DNA from: Desulfuromonadales bacterium
GTDB lineage: Bacteria > Desulfobacterota > Desulfuromonadia > Desulfuromonadales > UBA2294
Length of the DNA stretch: 23,117 nt
Direction: 5' to 3'
NCBI GenBank assembly: GCA_014859615.1
Contig: JACUTX010000017.1
Span: 1 to 23,117 of the forward strand
In this document: positions 13,380 through 20,958 of the stretch, piece after piece
Position numbering within the stretch: position 1 is the first letter of the stretch
How the letters are laid out: each line of letters starts with the position of its first letter
Made by a program: the position numbers and the translations under genes
Notes under the pieces: model-generated
What the model was told of the DNA's origin: nothing
The model's database searches: none
The model's input: only the letters and a program-made list of their open reading frames with translations

Positions 13380-15319
13380 TGACCGTGCAGAAAATGGCTT
13401 ATGTCGATGTGAAAAAGTTTGATACTTTCCCCAAGCTGCTGGCTCACAATGCTGTCAACTGGCCGGATGAAGTGGCGTTGCGCGAAAAGGAATTCGGGAT
13501 CTGGAACGCCTTCACCTGGGCGGACTACAACCGCAATGTCAAACTGTTTGCCCTCGGGATGCATCAGCTCGGGATCGGGCATAACGATTCGGTCGGTATT
13601 ATCGGCGACAATCGTCCCGAGTGGGTCTACGGTGAAGTCGCCTCGCATGCCTTGCGGGCGATGATCTTCGGCATCTATCAGGATTCTCTGAATGAAGAGG
13701 TCGCCTACCTGATCAACTACGCCGGTGCCAGAATCATTATCGCCGAAGATGAGGAGCAGGTCGACAAGGTCCTTGAGATCACTGCCGAGTGTCCCTGTGT
13801 CGAACATATCATCTATTGCGACCCGCGTGGCATGCGCAAATACGACGACCCGCGCCTGATGAGTCATCTCGATCTGATGGCGAACGGTCGGCTGCTCGAT
13901 GCAGAGCAGCCCGAGCTCTATATGCAGCTGGTCAATCAGGGGGAAGCCGCGGATGTGGCGATCCTCTGCCCGACCTCGGGGACGACCTCCAATCCGAAGC
14001 TGGCGATGTTGCAGGCCGGCCCGATGCTGGAGCACTGTGTCGCCTATCTGGAGGCTGATCCAAAGTTTCCGAGCGATAATTATGTCTCGGTCCTGCCGCT
14101 CCCCTGGATCATGGAACAGGTCTATGCCGTGGCCCAGGCGCTGATCAGCCGGATCATCGTTAATTTTGTCGAAGAGCCGGAGACGATGATGGAAGATCTG
14201 CGTGAGATAGGGCCGACCTTTGTCCTCCTTGCGCCGCGCGTCTGGGAATCGGTTGCCGCCGATGTAAAAGCCAAGATGATGGATGCAACCCGGTTCAAGC
14301 AGATGCTCTACCGCTTTGCCATGAAACTTGCCGATAAAGCGGCGGCCGAAAAACAGGGGAAGCAATCAAAGCTCGCCTACTGGCTGCTGTTTCGTCCTTT
14401 GAAAGACCGGCTCGGTTTCACCTTCCTGCGCTCTGCCGCAACCGGTGGCGCTGCTCTCGGGCCGGATACGTTTAAATTCTTTCTCGGTATGGGGGTGCCG
14501 TTGCGCCAGCTCTACGGACAGACCGAGCTGGCTGGCGCCTACACCATTCATGCCGCTGATGATGTCGATTTTGATTCGGTCGGTACGCCGTTTCGCAATG
14601 CCGAAGTCCGGATTGATAAACCGGATCACAACGGTGTCGGCGAAGTGGTCGCCAGAACCTGCGGGATGTTTCTCGGCTACTACAAAAATCAGGCAGAGAC
14701 CGATGCGTCCCTCGAAGATGGCTGGATGCACACCGGCGATGCCGGTTACTTCAAGAAAGCGAATAATCACCTGGTCGTCATCGACCGGATCAGTGATCTG
14801 GCTGTAACTTCAAACGGGGATAAATACTCCCCCCAGTTCATCGAAAACAAGCTCAAGTTCTCACCCTTTATTGCCGAGGCCGTGGTGCAGGGGGATGGTC
14901 GCCCTTATCTGTCGGCGATCATCTGCATCCGCTTCGAAATTGTCGCCAAATGGGCCGAGCAGAGAAATATTGCCTTTACCAACTACATCAATCTCTCTGC
15001 CCAGGAGACGATCTACGCAATGGTGCAAAAAGAGGTGGAGATGGTGAACGCAACGCTCCCTGCAGCGCAGCAGTTGCGCAAATTTCTTCTCCTCTACAAG
15101 CAGCTCGATGCAGATGACGGCGAATTGACCCGCACCCGGAAAGTACGCCGTGGCGTTATCAAGGAGAAGTATGCCGATATCATCGATACCATCTATTCCG
15201 ATAACGATATTGTTCATATCGATACTGTGATTACTTTTCAGGATGGAAATAAATCACGGATCCAGACCGATGTCCGGATTGTCGACCTTGCCGATCACGC
15301 TGCAAAAGTGGCGGTCTGA
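13379..15319 (+). CDS. AMP-forming acyl-CoA synthetase of the long-chain (FadD15/FAA1) type
   Basis: An adenylate-forming enzyme that should activate a carboxylic acid with ATP and CoA. In numbering from the GTG at 13376 it shows the phosphate loop TSGTTSNPKLAM (200-211), YGQTELAG (380-387), DGWMHTGDAGYF (448-459), the hinge IDRISDL (469-475) and the basic TRTRKVRR (586-592). The phosphate loop differs from the common SGTTGxPKG in having Ser for the last Gly and Leu for the Gly after Lys. ATG 13379, overlapping the livG stop, is preferred to GTG 13376. Its place between livG and livH suggests that the imported substrate is a carboxylic acid captured as its CoA ester, or that its catabolism is co-induced. 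Chain length and substrate are not predictable here. Confidence 0.88.
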   Translation: MTVQKMAYVDVKKFDTFPKLLAHNAVNWPDEVALREKEFGIWNAFTWADYNRNVKLFALGMHQLGIGHNDSVGIIGDNRPEWVYGEVASHALRAMIFGIYQDSLNEEVAYLINYAGARIIIAEDEEQVDKVLEITAECPCVEHIIYCDPRGMRKYDDPRLMSHLDLMANGRLLDAEQPELYMQLVNQGEAADVAILCPTSGTTSNPKLAMLQAGPMLEHCVAYLEADPKFPSDNYVSVLPLPWIMEQVYAVAQALISRIIVNFVEEPETMMEDLREIGPTFVLLAPRVWESVAADVKAKMMDATRFKQMLYRFAMKLADKAAAEKQGKQSKLAYWLLFRPLKDRLGFTFLRSAATGGAALGPDTFKFFLGMGVPLRQLYGQTELAGAYTIHAADDVDFDSVGTPFRNAEVRIDKPDHNGVGEVVARTCGMFLGYYKNQAETDASLEDGWMHTGDAGYFKKANNHLVVIDRISDLAVTSNGDKYSPQFIENKLKFSPFIAEAVVQGDGRPYLSAIICIRFEIVAKWAEQRNIAFTNYINLSAQETIYAMVQKEVEMVNATLPAAQQLRKFLLLYKQLDADDGELTRTRKVRRGVIKEKYADIIDTIYSDNDIVHIDTVITFQDGNKSRIQTDVRIVDLADHAAKVAV

Positions 15320-15351
15320 AAAGTTTTGCACGTGGAGACGGGAGAACAGCT

Positions 15352-16245
15352 ATGAATTACGAACTGTTGTTGCAGCTGATCATCAATGGGCTCATTGTCG
15401 GCACTCTGTACGGGGTCGTGGCGATGTGCTTTGTGCTGATCTATAAATCGACCCGGGTGGTCAACTTTGCCCAGGGGGAGTTTCTTCTGATCGGTGCCTG
15501 GACCTGCTGGGCGATGCTGGTCAAGTTTGAGTTGCCGTTTTATGTCGGTTTCCCGCTGACCCTGGTCTTTATGATGATTTTCGGTGTGGTGTTGCAGGTG
15601 CTGGTGCTGCGACCGATGATCGGCGAGCCGATTATCTCGGTGATCATGGTGACGATCGGACTCTCGATGTTTTTTCAGGGGTTGGTAACCTGGATATTCG
15701 GTGGCTATACCAAGGCGTTCCCGACGGTCTTTGCAACCGAGTCGGTCAATATCGGCGGGATGCAGATCGAAACGGCTTATATGATGAGCCTGATTGTTTC
15801 GCTGGTTATCATGATCGCCTTCTATTTTTTCTTCAAATATTCCCGCATGGGTCTGGCGATGCGGGCTACCGCTTTTAATCAGCAGATTGCGCAAAGCCTC
15901 GGGATCTCGGTCAAACATGTCTTTGCCGCTGCATGGGCTATTTCGGCGGTGGTCTCGGCGCTGGCAGGGGTGGTGATCGGCATGGTCAATGGCGTCTCTT
16001 CGGCGCTCTCTTTCATCGGCATCAAAGTCTTTCCGGTGGTCATCCTTGGCGGCCTCGATTCGATCGTCGGCGCAATTGTCGGCGGGCTGTTGATTGGCGT
16101 CCTTGAAAATCTGGCTGAGTTTTTTGATAGTCAGTGGCTGCAGTTAGGCAATCTGTACAACATTGCCCCCTTCTATGCCCTGGTTATTATCCTGATGATC
16201 AAGCCTTACGGCCTGTTCGGCACAAAAGATATAGAGAGGATATAA
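15352..16245 (+). CDS. livH: Branched-chain amino acid-type ABC transporter permease LivH
   Basis: This inner-membrane permease subunit forms the channel with LivM. The 297 residues contain about eight hydrophobic segments and the family stretches LINGLIVGTLYGVVAMCFVLIY (N-terminus) and VNFAQGEFLLIGAW (37-50). The cytoplasmic coupling loop is AMRATAFNQQIAQSLGI, and a C-terminal segment contains VVILGGLDSIVGAIVGGLLIGVLE. All are typical LivH features. GGGAGAACAGCT precedes the ATG. It starts 32 bp after the synthetase gene and is followed by livM after four bases. Family and role are sure; the substrate is not. Confidence 0.93.
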   Translation: MNYELLLQLIINGLIVGTLYGVVAMCFVLIYKSTRVVNFAQGEFLLIGAWTCWAMLVKFELPFYVGFPLTLVFMMIFGVVLQVLVLRPMIGEPIISVIMVTIGLSMFFQGLVTWIFGGYTKAFPTVFATESVNIGGMQIETAYMMSLIVSLVIMIAFYFFFKYSRMGLAMRATAFNQQIAQSLGISVKHVFAAAWAISAVVSALAGVVIGMVNGVSSALSFIGIKVFPVVILGGLDSIVGAIVGGLLIGVLENLAEFFDSQWLQLGNLYNIAPFYALVIILMIKPYGLFGTKDIERI

Positions 16246-16249
16246 AGCG

Positions 16250-17314
16250 ATGGCTTCTGCTCACTCACGCATGCGCTGCGGAGAATTCCGTACCACCTAT
16301 CAGGCGGATATGACCATCTTTCCGACCCCTCTGGCCCGTCGGGTTGCCATCGGGTCTGTGCTTCTGCTGCTTTTGGCGCCTCTTGTTTTGAACGCCTACT
16401 ACCTGAATCTTATGATTCAGATCGGCTACTACGGGATTGCCGCTCTCGGTCTGAATATTGTCGTCGGTTTCACCGGGCAGATCTCCCTCGGCCATGCCGC
16501 ATTTTTCGGCCTCGGAGCCTTTACTTCTGCCTGGATCAGCAACAATTCCGGTATTCCGGTCTTTTTTACCATCCCTCTGGCCGGCATGCTGACCATGGCT
16601 GTCGGCCTGATCGTCGGGATTCCGGCCGGGCGGATCAAGGGGCTTTACCTGGCGATTGCAACCCTGGCGTCGCAGTATATACTTGAGGATTTCTTCGCCC
16701 GGGCCGATTGGTTTACCGGCGGCTCCTCCGGTGCGATGGCCAAACCGTTTTCGATTTTTGGTCATGAAATGTATACCGACCAGTCATTTTTTTACGTCGT
16801 CCTCTTTTATGTGGTTGTTATGTTTGTGGCTGGCGCCAATCTGATGCGCTCCCGCGACGGTCGCGCCTTTATCGCGGTGCGCGATCACTATCTCTCTGCC
16901 GAAATCATGGGGATCAACCTGAATAAATACCGGATCCTGTCGTTTGGCATCTCTTCTTTTTATGCCGGGATCGGGGGTGCCCTCTTCGGTCACTACTTAG
17001 GGTTTGTCTCGGTCGAAGGGTTCACCCTGGTTCTTTCGATCCAGTTTCTCGCCATGGTGATCATCGGTGGACTCGGGTCGGTCATGGGGGCGATGTTCGG
17101 GACTGTTTTCATGGTGCTGTTGCCTGAGGTGATGGAGTTCGGCGTCTATCTGGTCGGGAGCGATAATACGGCTTTGACTCAGGCACTCGCCTATATCAAG
17201 GAGATGGCGATCGGGCTGGCGATTATTCTGTTTCTGATTTTTGAACCGGACGGCCTGTCACATCGCTGGAAAATGATCAAGAACTACTGGAAGCTTTATC
17301 CGTTTTCATACTGA
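16250..17314 (+). CDS. livM: Branched-chain amino acid-type ABC transporter permease LivM
   Basis: This is the second permease subunit. After a polar N-terminal stretch of about 30 residues the protein has the LivM pattern: YYGIAALGLNIVVGFTGQISLGHAAFFGLGAF, GLYLAIATLA, the coupling loop FIAVRDHYLSAEIMGINLNKYRILSFGISSFYAGIGGALFGH, and GLGSVMGAMFGT. The length of 354 residues is within the family range. The start is less certain: ATG 16250 has only GAGG about eleven bases upstream, and in-frame ATGs at 16271 and 16310 would trim the polar extension. It is followed by a 109-bp spacer with two hairpins before livK. Confidence 0.92.
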   Translation: MASAHSRMRCGEFRTTYQADMTIFPTPLARRVAIGSVLLLLLAPLVLNAYYLNLMIQIGYYGIAALGLNIVVGFTGQISLGHAAFFGLGAFTSAWISNNSGIPVFFTIPLAGMLTMAVGLIVGIPAGRIKGLYLAIATLASQYILEDFFARADWFTGGSSGAMAKPFSIFGHEMYTDQSFFYVVLFYVVVMFVAGANLMRSRDGRAFIAVRDHYLSAEIMGINLNKYRILSFGISSFYAGIGGALFGHYLGFVSVEGFTLVLSIQFLAMVIIGGLGSVMGAMFGTVFMVLLPEVMEFGVYLVGSDNTALTQALAYIKEMAIGLAIILFLIFEPDGLSHRWKMIKNYWKLYPFSY

Positions 17315-17324
17315 TTTATGCAGC

Positions 17325-17381
17325 AACCCCGGACACTCACTGTCCATAAGTATCAAACTTGAATGGAGAATCGTCTCCAAA
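17325..17381 (+). other. Two small hairpins between livM and livK
   Basis: GGACA-CTCAC-TGTCC and, further on, TGGAGA-ATCG-TCTCCA are perfect stems without T-tracts. Such structures often mark RNA processing sites that let the binding-protein message accumulate above the permease message. This role is inferred. Confidence 0.4.
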
Positions 17382-17423
17382 GATCGGGCAAGTGTCATTC
17401 ACGAAGCAAAGGAGGAACTAGTC

Positions 17424-18671
17424 ATGCGCAAAGCGTTACTCTGTGGAACAGCTCTAATGGCAGTTTTTGGTCTAGCAACCCTGGCACCCGCTGCTGATAC
17501 AATTCCGGTCGGGCATCTCGCCTGCTATACCGGTCCGACTTCGGATGTCGGTGCCCCTTATGGTAACGGCGTTGCTGATGCGATGAAGTACATTAATGAA
17601 AATGGCGGTGTCGCCGGCAAGCAGCTCGAATACGAGACCGTCGATTACGCTTACAAGGCACCGCAGGCGATCGCGACTTACAAAAACTGGGTGTCCGGGT
17701 TGAAGCCGGTGGCGATTCAGGGGTGGGGGACAGCCGATACGGAAGCGCTGGTTCAGTTTGTCGCCCGGGACGAAATTCCGTATTTTTCCGCATCCTATTC
17801 AGGCCACCTGACCGATCCGACCGGTAAATCGCCGAAAACAAAATCACCGGCTCCGTATAACTTCTTCTACGGTCCATCGTATTCAGATACCTGCCGTGGT
17901 CTGGTGCAGTGGGCAGCCGAAGACTGGAAAGCAAAAGGTAAAAAAGAGACGCCGAAGTTCATCCATATGGGGGCCAACCACCCTTATCCGAATGCTCCCA
18001 AGGACGCGTGTGCAGCGTATGCCAAAGAGCTCGGTTTCGAAGTGCTTAACCCGATCGTCTATGATCTTAAGCCGGGGGATGCCAAGGCCCAATGCCTGAC
18101 TCTCAAAGATTCCGGGGCAAACTATGCCTATCTGGGGAATACGGCCGGATCGAACATCTCCCTCCTCAACTCCTGCGGCACCGTCGGGGCCAAGCCTCAA
18201 TTTCTCGCCAATGTCTGGGGCTGGGATGAAAACTCGATCAAAGCTGCCCAGGAATCGGGTGACGGTGTTGCCGTCCCGCTGGGATCACCCTCATGGAAAG
18301 AAGACGCTCCGGGGATGAAAACGGTTCGTGCTATCGCCAAAGTGTCTGATCCGACCGGCGATACCTATCGCAATTTGCACTACATGCGCGGAGTCTGCTC
18401 GGTCTTTTACATGAAGGACGCCATGATCGCCGCCGACAAGATGAAGGGCGGCATCACCGGTCCGAACATCAAGAAGGGGATGGAGCAGATGGTGAATCAT
18501 GTTCCGGCCGGTCTTGAAGGGGTCTGCCTGCCGTCTACCTGGACCGGCGAGGATCATCGCGGGACAACCTCGGTTCAAGTCTACACCACCACCTACAACG
18601 GCGGTGATTTCAAGTTCAACAAGCAGTCGACCATCGACGTGCCGCGTCGCGACGACTGGCTCGGTTGGTAA
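17424..18671 (+). CDS. Periplasmic substrate-binding protein of the liv-type transporter
   Basis: This protein would capture the substrate in the periplasm and deliver it to LivHM. Residues 1-23 are a signal peptide (MRKALLCGTALMAVFGLATLAPA) cleaved near Ala23-Ala24. The mature part is a type-1 periplasmic binding fold (Peripla_BP_6): IPVGHLACYTGPTSDVGAPYGNGVADAMKYINENGGVAGKQLE opens it and is the family start. The mature chain of about 392 residues is longer than classical LivK (about 345). It contains seven cysteines (34, 157, 196, 224, 251, 325, 368), so disulfides are plausible. AGGAGG eight bases before the ATG is a strong ribosome site. The sequence departs enough from LivK/LivJ that a ligand other than leucine, isoleucine or valine is likely. 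Confidence 0.9.
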   Translation: MRKALLCGTALMAVFGLATLAPAADTIPVGHLACYTGPTSDVGAPYGNGVADAMKYINENGGVAGKQLEYETVDYAYKAPQAIATYKNWVSGLKPVAIQGWGTADTEALVQFVARDEIPYFSASYSGHLTDPTGKSPKTKSPAPYNFFYGPSYSDTCRGLVQWAAEDWKAKGKKETPKFIHMGANHPYPNAPKDACAAYAKELGFEVLNPIVYDLKPGDAKAQCLTLKDSGANYAYLGNTAGSNISLLNSCGTVGAKPQFLANVWGWDENSIKAAQESGDGVAVPLGSPSWKEDAPGMKTVRAIAKVSDPTGDTYRNLHYMRGVCSVFYMKDAMIAADKMKGGITGPNIKKGMEQMVNHVPAGLEGVCLPSTWTGEDHRGTTSVQVYTTTYNGGDFKFNKQSTIDVPRRDDWLGW

Positions 18672-18679
18672 GCTGAGCA

Positions 18680-18712
18680 TCGCAGGGGCGGTAAGATAAA
18701 CCGCCCCTGCGA
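18680..18712 (+). terminator. Strong hairpin after the binding-protein gene (attenuator or mRNA stabiliser)
   Basis: Perfect 13-bp GC-rich arms (18680-18692 and 18700-18712) enclose a 7-nt loop just after the stop codon. Only a weak T-rich stretch (ctctatttgttt) follows, so partial termination or protection from 3' exonucleases is more likely than full termination, since livF continues the operon. Confidence 0.6.
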
Positions 18713-18805
18713 CCTCTATTTGTTTGAGCTTCGAGGCTGTCGTTTTTATGTCGCTTGCAAAAACGCCAACCTGGGATCTGAAGCGTCTGAAATAAGGAGC
18801 AAACT

Positions 18806-19627
18806 ATGGGCGAAGCGGTGGAGAAGGTCGAAACGAAGGAATCGATTCTGTCGATCAACAACATTGAGGTCGTTTACGACGATGTCATCCTGGTCCTCAG
18901 GGGGATCAGTCTCGAAGTCCCCAAAGGGGAGATTGTGACCCTGCTCGGTCCGAACGGGGCCGGAAAATCGACGACGCTTAAAGCGATCTCCGGACTGCTC
19001 AAAACTGAGGATGGCGAGGTTACCCGGGGGAGTATCCATTTCAAAGGGGAATCGATCAGCAACTGTGATCCGGATGCTGTCGTGCGTCGTGGCATCTTTC
19101 AGGTTATGGAAGGGCGGCGCATCATTGAGGATATGACGGTTATCGAAAATCTGCGGCTGGGGGCCTACACCCGTCGCGACCGGTTTATCAAGGACGATAT
19201 CGACAAGGTCTTTCACTATTTTCCGCGGCTTAAAGAGCGGACCGGGATGGCCGGTTACCTCTCCGGCGGCGAACAGCAGATGCTCGCTATCGGTCGCGCG
19301 GTGATGGCCCGACCGGAGATGATTCTCCTCGATGAACCGTCCATGGGGCTGTCGCCGCTTCTGGTCAAGGAGGTGTTCAGTATCATCCGCAATATTAATC
19401 AGGAGCAGGGGATCACTATGCTGCTGGTTGAGCAGAATGCCAACATGGCCTTGCACTGCGCCTCTTATGGTTACGTTATGGAGTCGGGGAAAATCGCCCT
19501 CGATGGTCCCTGTGCGGATCTGCTCAACAACGAGGATATGAAGGAGTTCTATCTCTCCGGCGGCGACAAGGATCGCAAGTCGTTTAAAGACCTCAAATCG
19601 TATAAGCGCCGCAAGCGCTGGATGTAG
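18806..19627 (+). CDS. livF: Branched-chain amino acid-type ABC transporter ATP-binding protein LivF
   Basis: This is the second ATPase of the transporter. Motifs are Walker A GPNGAGKS (48-55), Gln99 of the Q-loop (GIFQVMEGRRI), signature LSGGEQQMLAIGRA (152-165) and Walker B MILLDEPS (172-179). VEQNAN replaces the H-loop His, as is normal in LivF. At 273 residues it is about 35 longer than common LivF. The surplus is an N-terminal 12-residue charged stretch and a C-terminal basic tail rich in Lys and Arg ending KRRKRWM. AAGGAG seven bases ahead of the ATG fixes the start. It lies 134 bp after the binding-protein gene and behind a strong hairpin, so its level may be lower. Confidence 0.92.
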   Translation: MGEAVEKVETKESILSINNIEVVYDDVILVLRGISLEVPKGEIVTLLGPNGAGKSTTLKAISGLLKTEDGEVTRGSIHFKGESISNCDPDAVVRRGIFQVMEGRRIIEDMTVIENLRLGAYTRRDRFIKDDIDKVFHYFPRLKERTGMAGYLSGGEQQMLAIGRAVMARPEMILLDEPSMGLSPLLVKEVFSIIRNINQEQGITMLLVEQNANMALHCASYGYVMESGKIALDGPCADLLNNEDMKEFYLSGGDKDRKSFKDLKSYKRRKRWM

Positions 19628-19674
19628 GTTTTGGCGTCGCGATATTTAAAATTTTTTCTCTCACCGGAGCCGCT

Positions 19675-20916
19675 ATGACTGATTTTTTCGACACTCTGGA
19701 AACCCGTGATTCTGCCGTGCGCGAAGCGGAGCAGATGGCGGCGCTGGCCGTTCAGGTGGCGCATGCGCAGGCCAAGGCCCCCGCTTACAAAGAACTTCTT
19801 GCCGGAATTGATGCAACCGGCATCAACTGCCGGGCCGCGCTGGCGTCCCTGCCACTGACCCGCAAAGAAGATCTGCTCGCTACGCAGCGTCAGCAACTCC
19901 CTTTTGGTGGACTGGTTGCGATCACCCCGCCTGAATTGAACCGTCTGTTTGCCTCCCCCGGCCCGATCTACGAACCGGGGAGTCAGCGGGCAGATTTCTG
20001 GCGCTTTGCCCGGGCACTTTATGCGGCCGGATTTCGGCGTGGCGAGCTGCTGCACAACTGCTTCTCGTATCACTTTACCCCCGCCGGAGCGATGGTCGAA
20101 GCGGGAGCACATGCGCTCGGCTGCGCGGTTTTTGCCGCCGGTCCCGGTCAGCTCGAAGGGCAGGTGCAGACGATTGCCGATCTGCGCCCGAACGGCTATG
20201 TCGGTACCCCATCTTTTCTTAAAATGATTCTCGATAAAGGGGATGAACTCGGCGTTGACGTCTCCAGTCTCACCAAGGCGCTGGTCTCCGGTGAATATCT
20301 GCCGCCGACTCTGCGTGAAGCTTGTGCTGCGCGCGGGATAGAGGTGCTGCAATGTTACGCCACTGCCGATCTGGGGGTGATCGCTTATGAATCGCCAGCG
20401 CAAAACGGGCTGATTATCGACGAAGGGGTGATTGTCGAAATTGTCCGCCCCGGCACCGGCGATCCGCTCCCCGATGGTGAGATCGGTGAAGTTGTGGTGA
20501 CAACACTTTCCCCTGAATATCCGCTCATCCGTTTTGCTACCGGTGATCTCTCGGCCATCCTCCCTGGTCAGAGCGCATGCGGCCGGACCAACCGGCGCAT
20601 CAAAGGGTGGATGGGGCGGGCCGATCAGACCGCCAAGGTGCGGGGGATGTTTGTCCGCCCGTCGCAGGTGGCGCAGATTCTGATCCATCATCCGGAGATC
20701 GGCAAAGGGCGACTGGTTGTTGAACGGATCGATGAAGCTGATGCGATGGTTCTGAAATGCGAGACGCTGACAACCGCTACTGAAAATCTCGCCGCCAATA
20801 TCGCTGACACCATCCGGCAGGTCTGCAACCTGCGCGGTGAGGTTGTTTTTGTCCCGGTCGGAACTCTCCCCAACGATGGCAAGGTGATAGACGATCTGCG
20901 CCCGGTTGATGTCTGA
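19675..20916 (+). CDS. PaaK-like (phenylacetate-CoA ligase family) protein with degenerate phosphate loop
   Basis: The 413 residues resemble the PaaK branch of adenylate-forming enzymes. An N-terminal helical part (LPLTRKEDLLAT, 59-70) is followed by a core and a small C-terminal domain (GRADQTAKVRGMFVRPSQVAQILIHHPEIG, 314-343). FATGDL (287-292) stands for RTRDI/RTGDL and Lys403 (NDGKVIDDL) may be the C-terminal catalytic Lys. Where PaaK has SSGTTGKPT the sequence is ASPGPIYEPG (93-102). The usual YGxTE is CYATADLG (227-234). It may be inactive as a ligase, may bind a ready acyl-AMP or CoA ester, or may belong to a subgroup with changed chemistry. GGAG precedes the ATG. It lies 47 bp after livF and is followed by a CaiB-type gene. 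Confidence 0.8.
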   Translation: MTDFFDTLETRDSAVREAEQMAALAVQVAHAQAKAPAYKELLAGIDATGINCRAALASLPLTRKEDLLATQRQQLPFGGLVAITPPELNRLFASPGPIYEPGSQRADFWRFARALYAAGFRRGELLHNCFSYHFTPAGAMVEAGAHALGCAVFAAGPGQLEGQVQTIADLRPNGYVGTPSFLKMILDKGDELGVDVSSLTKALVSGEYLPPTLREACAARGIEVLQCYATADLGVIAYESPAQNGLIIDEGVIVEIVRPGTGDPLPDGEIGEVVVTTLSPEYPLIRFATGDLSAILPGQSACGRTNRRIKGWMGRADQTAKVRGMFVRPSQVAQILIHHPEIGKGRLVVERIDEADAMVLKCETLTTATENLAANIADTIRQVCNLRGEVVFVPVGTLPNDGKVIDDLRPVDV

Positions 20917-20958
20917 TTTTTGTCTTCCGCACACCTGTCGCGGCCAGAGAGGTTAACC

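Noticed and set aside
13352..14365. 337-codon minus-strand ORF inside the acyl-CoA synthetase gene
   Set aside because: Antisense shadow of a clearly conserved coding region; His/Asp-rich composition typical of such shadows.
19549..20934. 461-codon minus-strand ORF opposite the PaaK-like gene
   Set aside because: The plus strand encodes recognisable PaaK-family motifs with a ribosome site; the antisense product has no domain.
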